From Neisseriaceae bacterium (GTDB lineage Bacteria > Pseudomonadota > Gammaproteobacteria > Burkholderiales > UBA11063): 9,626 nucleotides of DNA. This document shows positions 1 to 6,315 of the stretch, piece by piece (positions within the stretch are counted from its first letter, which is position 1; the number at the start of each line of letters is the position of its first letter). The notes beneath the pieces were generated by a model, which worked only from the letters and a program-made list of their open reading frames with translations, ran no database searches and had not been told where the DNA came from. The translations under genes were made by a program, and so were the position numbers. The stretch covers positions 1 to 9,626 of the forward strand of contig CANEUJ010000059.1 of assembly GCA_947441745.1 (NCBI GenBank), written 5' to 3'.

Positions 1-125
1 AAAGATAAAATAAAAATATATTTTACAAATGCGTGGATATATGTTCACAATAACATATGCTCAATATATACGCCCAAAAGACTTATCTTATTTTATTATT
101 ATATCATATCACATGCTGTTTTTTA
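1..125. other. AT-rich intergenic segment downstream of the R-M unit, no gene recognised
   Basis: No open frame of useful length or RNA gene is visible here. On the minus strand this is the DNA that would have followed mrdB directly before the R-M unit arrived. It contains an imperfect hairpin: an inner stem ATATGTT/AACATAT (39-45 with 52-58) and an outer GCGT/ACGC pairing (31-34 with 70-73). On the minus strand this is followed by a T-rich but interrupted tract (1-30). It could be a weak transcription terminator for the mrdB end of the operon, but the stem is AT-rich and there is no clean U-run, so I do not call it one. Confidence 0.4.
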
Positions 126-186
126 TTTTTATTCATTAAATTTTTCTCCACCTATAAGGTGTTCTAAATCCTAGTATTTATTACGT
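126..186 (-). repeat. 61-bp direct repeat, copy 1 (distal flank of the R-M unit)
   Basis: This segment matches 2020-2080 in the same orientation at 60 of 61 positions; the single difference is A at 168 against C at 2062. Read on the minus strand it contains a copy of the last mrdB codons with stop, a palindrome (149-161), a ribosome binding site and an ATG (136-134). Here the ATG opens only a 10-residue frame that stops at 104-106. Identity ends at 186/187 on one side and 125/126 on the other. The two copies bracket the restriction-modification genes exactly. This is best explained as a target duplication made on insertion, with this copy now the far-side scar. Confidence 0.93.
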
Positions 187-236
187 ATCATTTTGGGATT
201 ATAACCAAGAACCTCCACCATCAATTTCTGAGTTCT

Positions 237-1065
237 TTAAACTAACTTGGCTTTCATTAACTCTAATGGATTTATTTTAAATTGTAGGCTGGTTGGATCT
301 GGAGTTCCACCCTTTCTTTGAATGGAAACCCGCCCTAGCTTTAAATTTCCATTTTGAGTGATAATCACATCACCACTTGCATAAAAGTTACATACAAAGT
401 TAATATCTTTAATTACCCATTCCAATTTCTCATCCTCTATATTAAATTGAGTTACAAGAATCCAATCAGCAGAGAATGCTCCACGACCCTTTAAAATATC
501 CATGCAAATTAATGTTTTATTGATATTTAAAAATGAAACTAGTTCATCAACTTTTATTATATCTATTTCTGTTAAATACATTCTCCTTGTATCTCGTAAC
601 TGGCTTTTTGGAACTATAGGTGAAATTGCACCAGTAAATAATTTAAGTGTATTTGCTATTGAATTATTAAATCCCCACATGGCTTGATATGTTTCAACAG
701 ACCTTTTATCTATTTGATTAAAGCCAACATTACTATTGCACTTTTTTAAAGATATATTTTCAATATAATGTATATCATTCATTACAATTAAAATTCGAAT
801 TTGAATATCTGATTTTTTGTATTTAATTGCTTCAGTAATTCGATCTTCATTAATACCTAGCTCAATCGCGGTTTTCTTACTAATTCTTGGTGGGATCATA
901 AGCGAGACTAAATTTGTTATTTTATGCCAATTATACCCCATTATTTCTAACCACTCCTGTGCATCAATATCACATTTAAAATTATTAAACTTTAAAGAAA
1001 TATCTAATTCATTTGCAAACCCACCTTTTAGCGGTCATCGAACCAATTATTTGTTTTTTATTCAT
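237..1065 (-). pseudogene. HinP1I-like type II restriction endonuclease (predicted G/CGC cutter), frameshifted after codon 13
   Basis: Seen: ATG at 1065-1063 overlaps the methyltransferase stop as TGATG. The first frame reads 13 codons (MNKKQIIGSMTAK) and closes at 1009-1011. The continuation, GGFANELDI onward, is in the next frame from 1025 to the stop at 237. Removing one A from the AAAA run at 1026-1029 restores a 275-residue protein. Restored, it resembles HinP1I (247 residues, GCGC) along its length: TAKxGFxNExDI near the N-terminus, SD at 85-86, GFNQIDK 114-120, RDTRRM 157-162, DILKGRG 189-195, IQRKGG 248-253, LQFKI 260-264. The known HinP1I active site is SDX18QXK; here the spacing is kept (D86, K107) but the Gln position is Ser105. 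There is also about 23 extra residues before the SD pair. The longest single frame, starting at Met 941, lacks the conserved first 41 residues. Inferred: inactive, or expressed only through rare frameshifting; a sequencing error is the alternative. Confidence 0.85.
1026..1029 (-). other. Frameshift point in the endonuclease gene (AAAA followed by GG)
   Basis: On the minus strand the gene reads GCT AAA AGG TGG in the initial frame and reaches TGA five codons past AAA. The homologous protein continues from GGT at 1025, which needs one base skipped. One base too many in the short A run explains it. The sequence also allows a lysyl-tRNA to slip from AAA to the overlapping AAA in front of AGG, usually a scarce arginine codon, so leaky +1 recoding cannot be excluded. 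Confidence 0.75.
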
Positions 1066-2030
1066 CAATAAACTTTCATTATTTCATTAATTATTTCTTT
1101 TAATACGCGTGTAGCAACACTATTTCCAAATTGTTTATATGACTGTGATGGAGAACTAATTATTTCAAAAGAATCTGAGAATCCCTGAACCCTTGCACAT
1201 TCGCGAGGAGATAGCTTTCTAATAACATCATTAATCTTATATAATCCTGTTTTGGAACCAATGCCACCACCATACGCAGATAAAGTAATAGCATGTCCAA
1301 ATTCACTATAAATACGTTCACCTTGACCACCCTTATTTACTATACCTATTTGAATTGGTTTATTTGGTAGTTCATATTCATTAAATATATTTAGTTGAGG
1401 TGTATATTCCTTTACTTTTATATCTTTTCGATCAACAATTTTCACATTTATAGGATTATGTTCTAAAACTTCATAAAGAGCTGTTTTTTTATCTATATGT
1501 TTCGGAAAAAGAAAGTTACGAATATTCATGTCATTACGAAAACAAACAAAATATACACGTTCTCGATTTTGTGGTAATTGATAATTGCTTGCATTTAATA
1601 CTTCATAATATACTGTATAATTTAAATTATATAATGTGTCTAAAATAGTATTTAATGTAGCTCCATTATTATGCTTTACTAGGTTTTTGACATTTTCTAA
1701 TAATAAAACTTTTGGTTTATGAAAATTTACAATTCTTGCAATTTCAAAGAATAAAGTACCACGTATATCATTAAAACCTTTTTGATTTCCTGATATTGAA
1801 AATGCCTGACAAGGAAAACCAGCACAAAGAATATCATGTTTTGGTATACTTGATTCATTAATCTTTGTTATATCACCATGTGGCATTACTCCATAATTAT
1901 GCACATATGTACTACTTGCATGCTTATCAATCTCTGAAGCAAATACACATTTCGCATTAAAATCTGATAATGCAAAATGAAAACCCCCAATTCCAGCAAA
2001 TAAATCAATAAACGTATTTTTTTTATTCAT
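1065..2030 (-). CDS. DNA (cytosine-5-)-methyltransferase, M.HhaI-like (predicted GCGC)
   Basis: It transfers a methyl group from S-adenosylmethionine to carbon 5 of cytosine, protecting host DNA from the partner endonuclease. The 321-residue protein is full length (M.HhaI has 327). Motifs in order: I, FIDLFAGIGG (7-16), for SAM binding; IV, GFPCQ with catalytic Cys74; VI, ENV 112-114; VIII, QNRERVYF 154-161; IX, RKLSPRECARVQGF 271-284; X, QSYKQFGNSV 296-305. The target-recognition region holds IVNKGGQGERIYS and ITLSAYGGG, close to M.HhaI, whose Gln237 aligns with Gln236 here. I chose ATG 2030 rather than GTG 2045 because the GTG lies inside the AGGTGGAG ribosome binding site, 9 nt before the ATG. 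The start codon and following bases fall inside the 61-bp repeat. It follows mrdB by 34 nt with no visible terminator, so operon readthrough may drive it. GCGC specificity is inferred from both proteins of the pair. Confidence 0.95.
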   Translation of the reverse strand: MNKKNTFIDLFAGIGGFHFALSDFNAKCVFASEIDKHASSTYVHNYGVMPHGDITKINESSIPKHDILCAGFPCQAFSISGNQKGFNDIRGTLFFEIARIVNFHKPKVLLLENVKNLVKHNNGATLNTILDTLYNLNYTVYYEVLNASNYQLPQNRERVYFVCFRNDMNIRNFLFPKHIDKKTALYEVLEHNPINVKIVDRKDIKVKEYTPQLNIFNEYELPNKPIQIGIVNKGGQGERIYSEFGHAITLSAYGGGIGSKTGLYKINDVIRKLSPRECARVQGFSDSFEIISSPSQSYKQFGNSVATRVLKEIINEIMKVY

Positions 2031-2080
2031 TAAATTTTTCTCCACCTATAAGGTGTTCTAACTCCTAGTATTTATTACGT
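2020..2080 (-). repeat. 61-bp direct repeat, copy 2 (mrdB/methyltransferase junction)
   Basis: This is the proximal partner of 126-186, with an offset of 1894 bp. It covers the last four sense codons and TAG of mrdB (2065-2067), the 34-nt intergenic gap, and the first codons of the methyltransferase gene (ATG at 2030-2028). Because it contains the natural end of mrdB, this copy is the one in ancestral context on the mrdB side. Recombination between the copies would delete 1894 bp and remove the R-M unit while leaving mrdB intact. Confidence 0.93.
2040..2055 (-). promoter_or_regulatory. Ribosome binding site of the methyltransferase inside a small palindrome
   Basis: On the minus strand the leader reads CACCT TAT AGGTG GAG: a perfect 5-bp inverted repeat with a 3-nt loop (2043-2055). 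Its second arm is part of the Shine-Dalgarno AGGTGGAG (2040-2047), 9 nt from ATG 2030. In mRNA the hairpin would pair part of the ribosome binding site, which could lower translation. As DNA it could also be a binding site for a regulator or the methyltransferase itself. An identical palindrome lies in the other repeat copy at 149-161. A stem this short may be marginal. Confidence 0.5.
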
Positions 2081-3171
2081 TTGGCAATTGCTAACATAAT
2101 CCCAAATTGGATCATAAGAATGATAGTTGCAGTACCTCCATAACTAATAAAAGGTAATGGTACTCCTACTACTGGTATTACCCCAGCAACCATTCCCATA
2201 TTAATTAATATATATAATGTAAAAGACATTGTAGTACTTGCTGCTATTACTCTGGTAAATACATCTGGGGCATCTCGCACAATCATTAGACAACGGATAA
2301 TCAAAGCTAAATATAATAGTAATATAACACAAACTCCAATATAGCCAAATTCTTCAGCAACAACAGTAATGACAAAGTCAGTATGCTTTTCAGGAATAAA
2401 GTCCAAATGAACTTGTGTTCCATTAAGATATCCTTGACCGTATAATCCACCAGAGCCAATTGCTATGATACCTTGGATGATATGATATCCCTTACCAAGT
2501 GGATCAGATTGTGGGTTTAGAAGCGTTAAAATACGGTGTTGTTGGTAATCATGGAGGTGATGCCAGATTAGTGGGGTTGAAGCTACAAAGGTAACTATTG
2601 CCAAAATAATTACTCTCCACGGAAGCCCCACAAAAAATAACACAAAAACTCCTGATGCTAAAACTAATATACCAGTTCCTAAATCAGGCTGTTTGGCGAT
2701 TAAGGCAAATGGCATTAATATCAATATCAAACCATATATATAATCAAGTCCTTTAACTATAGTATTCTTATTCGAATAATAATAACCTAATATGAGAGGC
2801 ACGGACAGCTTACATATTTCTGATGGCTGGATTCTAATACCTAAGTTTAACCACCTTTTGGCACCGTTTATCTTAACACCGACAACCAAAACTGCTATTA
2901 AACACAAAATACTTATTATATATAATGGCACCGTCCAGTTTTTTATTTGGTTTAAATTTATATTAGCAACAATTATCAGTATTACAAAAGATACTCCAAG
3001 ATAGGCTATATCATTAATTATTCGTCCCGCTACTTTGTCATTTGCCGAATATTGAATAAATATATTTATTGTAGCTAATGCTAAAAGAATTAAGATAATG
3101 GTTTTGTCTAAATTATAAAATTTATTGATTAAACGTTTTAACCTTTTAAACTTATTATCAGTTAGACTCAT
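2065..3171 (-). CDS. mrdB: RodA, SEDS-family peptidoglycan glycosyltransferase of the elongasome
   Basis: It polymerises lipid II into glycan strands in the inner membrane during lateral wall growth, in complex with PBP2. The 368-residue protein is strongly hydrophobic with about ten membrane spans. It carries SEDS signatures: GAKRWLNLG...QPSE (about residues 103-118 from Met 3171), the periplasmic loop HRILTLLNPQSDPLGKGYH, and PEKHTDF, whose Asp (about residue 265) matches the catalytic Asp of characterised RodA proteins, then AEEFGYIG. The C-terminal GVPLPFISYGGT is also family-typical. Two in-frame ATGs are possible, at 3177 and 3171. The strong GGGAGG (3178-3183) touches the first but sits 6 nt from the second, so I chose 3171. 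The gene overlaps mrdA by 14 nt. Its last codons lie within the 61-bp repeat. The encoded end, AKRNKY, looks normal, so the insertion did not damage it. Confidence 0.97.
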   Translation of the reverse strand: MSLTDNKFKRLKRLINKFYNLDKTIILILLALATINIFIQYSANDKVAGRIINDIAYLGVSFVILIIVANINLNQIKNWTVPLYIISILCLIAVLVVGVKINGAKRWLNLGIRIQPSEICKLSVPLILGYYYSNKNTIVKGLDYIYGLILILMPFALIAKQPDLGTGILVLASGVFVLFFVGLPWRVIILAIVTFVASTPLIWHHLHDYQQHRILTLLNPQSDPLGKGYHIIQGIIAIGSGGLYGQGYLNGTQVHLDFIPEKHTDFVITVVAEEFGYIGVCVILLLYLALIIRCLMIVRDAPDVFTRVIAASTTMSFTLYILINMGMVAGVIPVVGVPLPFISYGGTATIILMIQFGIMLAIAKRNKY

Positions 3172-5065
3172 TCTCATCCTCCCAATTTAATTGACTAGTA
3201 TTAATACTTTCTGAATCATCATTAGTATTAGCGACAGCATCATTTAGTTTATTAACCACTACAGCAGATTCACCAAGTAAATAGTAATCAAAAATTTTTC
3301 TAGCAATAGGCGCGGCACTAGCTGCACCAAACCCTCCATGTTCTACTATTACTGCAATAGCTATTCTAGGTTTATCAACTGGAGCAAATGCAGTAAACCA
3401 TGCGTGGTCTTTATACTGTTTACCTTGAAATTTCGCACTACGATTATCTTTATTCATAGCTACAACCTGAGCAGTTCCAGTCTTACCTGCCATTGTATAT
3501 TGTAACCCCGCAGATATCCCATGTCCAGTCCCTTTTAGTATTACATTTTGCATCGCGGATTTTATAAATTTGAAATAACTATTGTTAATGGGTAACATAT
3601 GTGGATTCGTTACATAACTTTTTATTAGCACATTATTTTTATCAGTTGTATTTTTGAAAAAATGTGGAGTAATAACCTTGCCTTCATTAGCAATTATAGT
3701 GGTTGCAAATGCCATTTGAAGAGGTGTATAATGATTAAGCCCCTGCCCAATTCCAAAAATAACGCTATCGGCAGCTTGCCAATTTTTTTGATAATCATCT
3801 CTAAAATGCTTTGCTTTCCAATCTCTTGAAGGTAAAAGTCCACTATCTTCAATTGGTAAATCAACCCCAGTTTTTCTCCCAAAACCAAACATAGGCATCA
3901 CATTATTAGCTCTATCAATACCTAGATCTAACCCTAATTTATAAAAATACGTATCAGATGAATAAGTTATTGCATCCATTAAATTAACCTTACCACGTGC
4001 AACCTTCTCACTATCTCTAAATCTATGAGTTGATCCAGGAATAACATAGTACCCTTGGTCATAAATAGTAGAGCTTGGAGTTCGCACCCCTAAAAACAGT
4101 GCCGTTAGTGCTAAAAATGGCTTAAAAGTGGATCCAGGTGGATAAGTACCCTGTGCACCTCGATTTAGTAGGGGTTTTTTTGAGTCATTCATTAAATCTC
4201 CCCAATCATCTAAACTAATACCATCAATAAACCAATTAGGATTATATCCGGGCTTGGATACAAAAGCTAAAACCCCACCATCATTAGGATCGATCACAAC
4301 TATTGCACCACTATTATTACCCAATAAGTTCCAAGCTAATTTTTGAAGCTTATTATCTATTGTTAAATGTAGTGTCTGACCATCTGTTGCTGAAATGCTA
4401 TCAATTAGTCCTACTTCATTACCATTTGCGTCAGTTTTAATACTTTTCTTACCCAAATATCCCCGAAGCGTACTTTCATAATATTGTTCTAAACCACTCT
4501 TCCCTATATAGTCATTCGATACATAATCTTGATTTTTAATTTTCTGCTTATCTTTCTGACTAATACGCCCCACATAGCCAATACTATGGGAGTATAATTC
4601 ATCAAATGGGTAATTACGCTTCACCCTTGCAAACACTGATAACTCTGGGAATTCGTAAGCATGGGCTGTAAAATTAGCAATCTCTTTGTCAGATAAATCA
4701 TCTTTAATAACAACCCAGTCATAATTCTTAGAATTATTTTTAGTTGCATAAAATTTTTTCTTATCAAGAGCCGTTATACTAAGGTATTTTGACATACTTT
4801 CAAATAGTTTTTTTTGGCTACCTTTTAGATCCTTGGGAAGAGCAGCAACAACGTAAGAAGCATCATTATCCGCCAGTATAATTCCATTTCTATCGACAAT
4901 CTGCCCACGTACTGGCTGTGTTGCTACTATAGATGAATAATTATTGATTGATTGCTTAAGTAGTTGGTTATGATTGATTAATTGCAAATAACCATAGCGT
5001 AGAAATAAGATTACAAATGTAAAAATAATAAATGAGTAAGCTGCAATAAGCCTTGAATTTTTCAT
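3158..5065 (-). CDS. mrdA: Penicillin-binding protein 2, elongation-specific transpeptidase
   Basis: This monofunctional class B PBP cross-links peptide stems in new wall laid down by the MreB-guided elongasome and is the partner of RodA. The 635-residue protein has a single N-terminal membrane anchor (about residues 5-25), then the PVRGQIVDRNG motif (51-61) that opens the non-catalytic domain. The transpeptidase domain has SxxK at STFK 312-315 (acyl-ester Ser312), SSD at 369-371 (the SxN-type motif in the form usual for PBP2) and KTG at 528-530. The tail after about 600 is rich in Asn, Asp and Ser and looks disordered. Start ATG 5065 follows the mreD stop by one base (TAA A ATG) with no good Shine-Dalgarno, suggesting coupling to mreD. 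The only GCGC I found in the window (3310-3313) lies in this gene. Confidence 0.97.
   Translation of the reverse strand: MKNSRLIAAYSFIIFTFVILFLRYGYLQLINHNQLLKQSINNYSSIVATQPVRGQIVDRNGIILADNDASYVVAALPKDLKGSQKKLFESMSKYLSITALDKKKFYATKNNSKNYDWVVIKDDLSDKEIANFTAHAYEFPELSVFARVKRNYPFDELYSHSIGYVGRISQKDKQKIKNQDYVSNDYIGKSGLEQYYESTLRGYLGKKSIKTDANGNEVGLIDSISATDGQTLHLTIDNKLQKLAWNLLGNNSGAIVVIDPNDGGVLAFVSKPGYNPNWFIDGISLDDWGDLMNDSKKPLLNRGAQGTYPPGSTFKPFLALTALFLGVRTPSSTIYDQGYYVIPGSTHRFRDSEKVARGKVNLMDAITYSSDTYFYKLGLDLGIDRANNVMPMFGFGRKTGVDLPIEDSGLLPSRDWKAKHFRDDYQKNWQAADSVIFGIGQGLNHYTPLQMAFATTIIANEGKVITPHFFKNTTDKNNVLIKSYVTNPHMLPINNSYFKFIKSAMQNVILKGTGHGISAGLQYTMAGKTGTAQVVAMNKDNRSAKFQGKQYKDHAWFTAFAPVDKPRIAIAVIVEHGGFGAASAAPIARKIFDYYLLGESAVVVNKLNDAVANTNDDSESINTSQLNWEDENESN
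3178..3183 (-). promoter_or_regulatory. Ribosome binding site that decides the mrdB start
   Basis: GGGAGG on the minus strand, inside the 3' end of mrdA. It is directly adjacent to the ATG at 3177 and 6 nt from the ATG at 3171; normal spacing favours the second. It is the strongest Shine-Dalgarno sequence I see in the operon. Confidence 0.75.
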
Positions 5066-5066
5066 T

Positions 5067-5537
5067 TTAGAAAATTAAGTTTGATCTAATATCATGAATA
5101 CTGGTAAAGCTAAATAGCCATAATATAATTGGACATAATATTAATACTTCAATACTTAAGTCTACCCAATTAATAAAACTATTATGCGTCAATAAACCAA
5201 TTAGCATCATAATACCTGATAACATTACATAAAATACGCTTATCATAACCATTTTTTGTAACGAGCCACCCAAAGAGTATGTAATCACAAGCCTCTGGCT
5301 TAAGAATGATAATAAAATAGTGGCAAATAAATGACTTCCTAAATACCAGTGCCCCATTAAATCAGTAAAAAATGCAATGAAAATGATTAATTTCAAATAC
5401 GAATTTTTTCTAAATAATAAAATCACCAAAATAACACTCAAACAGTCAAGATATAAAACTGTTAGGTTATTGATTATTAATTGAAATAACATCAATCCAA
5501 ATATAAGAATGAATAATTTTATATTATTGCTGTGCAT
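5067..5537 (-). CDS. mreD: MreD, rod-shape-determining membrane protein
   Basis: A small polytopic inner-membrane protein of the elongasome that works with MreC to modulate PBP2-RodA activity. The 156-residue product is almost wholly hydrophobic with about five or six membrane spans (for example LFILIFGLMLFQLII near the start and MVMISVFYVMLSGIMMLIGLL later), and the conserved stretch FFTDLMGHWYLGSHLF in the middle is MreD-like. The frame is open further upstream to an ATG at 5609. I chose ATG 5537 because it gives the usual family length (about 160), begins close to the first membrane span, and overlaps mreC by only 14 nt, whereas 5609 would overlap by 86 nt. There is no strong Shine-Dalgarno, so translation is probably coupled to mreC. 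Identity rests largely on position and hydrophobicity, as MreD is poorly conserved. Confidence 0.9.
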   Translation of the reverse strand: MHSNNIKLFILIFGLMLFQLIINNLTVLYLDCLSVILVILLFRKNSYLKLIIFIAFFTDLMGHWYLGSHLFATILLSFLSQRLVITYSLGGSLQKMVMISVFYVMLSGIMMLIGLLTHNSFINWVDLSIEVLILCPIILWLFSFTSIHDIRSNLIF

Positions 5538-6315
5538 TTTTAAGTACCAATAAATATTGTAGCTTATTAAAATTAACCACTGGCTCACATATTGCTGAAT
5601 TAAAACCATTATTTTCGTAAAACACTTTGATTACTCTAGCAACAGGAATATTTGCTGGGTATAAATCATCAAGACCTGTAGTAACCAGAATATCACCTAT
5701 ACTAATTTTATCAGTTTTGTTTATATATTTAACTTGCATATTGTTATTGCCAATACCTGAGGCTAACATTTTACTTTTAGTCACTTGATTTTGAAGATAA
5801 ATTTTATAATCAAGATTAGTAATCAAGATTACTTGTGAGTTATTTGAGTTTACTAAACCAATTTGCCCAATCACACCTTCTTTATTAACTACTGTACTAC
5901 CTAACTTTATGCCGTGATTTGAGCCTTTATCAATAAGAAGTTTATTATTAACTAGATAATTGACATCAATTACTCCACGAGCCATGATTATATTAAAATT
6001 ATTATATAGTGCCGACTTAGAGTTCAGGTTTTCCACTTCTTTGGCATTAGTGCTTTGATTATTTTGCTGTTTAATTATTATGGCATCTTTTTCAACCTGC
6101 TGACGTAGTTGAATATTTTCTGTCTCTAGTTTTTTTTGAGTATCTTTTTGTAAAAATACTAATTTAGGGTAGCTAATAATTTTATACTCAAACATAACAA
6201 TATGATTATGTACATATATTGACACTATATCACGAAATTTACTGATAAAAGAAAATTTATCTAATAAAATTAGTGCTATGGCAGCAATTAATAACCAAAC
6301 CCGTAAGCGTAGCAT
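5524..6315 (-). CDS. mreC: MreC, periplasmic scaffold of the rod-shape complex
   Basis: A bitopic protein that links the cytoplasmic MreB filament with PBP2 in the periplasm and activates it. The 263 residues contain an N-terminal signal anchor (about 5-20), a periplasmic coiled coil (about 58-85, Gln/Glu/Lys-rich), and the two-part beta-barrel domain. In that domain, ARGVIDVNYLVNNKLLIDKGSNHGIK, VVNKEGVIGQIG and GDILVTTGLDDLYPANIPVARV are typical of the family. It ends shortly after the barrel and so lacks the extended C-terminal tail of longer homologues such as the E. coli protein. Start ATG 6315 follows the mreB stop with no gap (TAA ATG), and the encoded N-terminus is typical. Confidence 0.96.
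   Translation of the reverse strand: MLRLRVWLLIAAIALILLDKFSFISKFRDIVSIYVHNHIVMFEYKIISYPKLVFLQKDTQKKLETENIQLRQQVEKDAIIIKQQNNQSTNAKEVENLNSKSALYNNFNIIMARGVIDVNYLVNNKLLIDKGSNHGIKLGSTVVNKEGVIGQIGLVNSNNSQVILITNLDYKIYLQNQVTKSKMLASGIGNNNMQVKYINKTDKISIGDILVTTGLDDLYPANIPVARVIKVFYENNGFNSAICEPVVNFNKLQYLLVLKNAQQ

Noticed and set aside
31..73. Hairpin that might be a rho-independent terminator after the R-M unit
   Set aside because: The stem is AT-rich with an internal mismatch region, and the following T tract is broken up, so it fails the usual GC-stem plus U-run pattern.
192..202. 11-nt TTTGGGATTAT, inverted at 2096-2106 near the other repeat copy
   Set aside because: Too short to exceed chance in this composition, and it is at unequal distance from the two repeats (5 and 15 bp).
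187..236. Short alternate-frame peptide ending NSEIDGGGSWL after the endonuclease stop
   Set aside because: It has no start codon of its own and no known match; it may be an extended C-terminus lost by another frameshift, but HinP1I also ends soon after the LQFKI motif.
502..1071. Plus-strand open frames (502-687, 817-1071)
   Set aside because: They lie opposite the endonuclease frame, which has clear HinP1I-family motifs; the plus-strand translations show no domain-like features.
2031..2045. GTG at 2045 as methyltransferase start
   Set aside because: The GTG is part of the AGGTGGAG ribosome binding site for the ATG at 2030, and the family N-terminus begins just before FIDLFAG.
3694..3888. 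Minus-strand 64-codon frame inside mrdA
   Set aside because: It is out of frame within the PBP2 transpeptidase domain and has no independent support.
5538..5609. Longer mreD from ATG 5609
   Set aside because: It would overlap mreC by 86 nt and add 24 residues ahead of the usual N-terminal membrane span.
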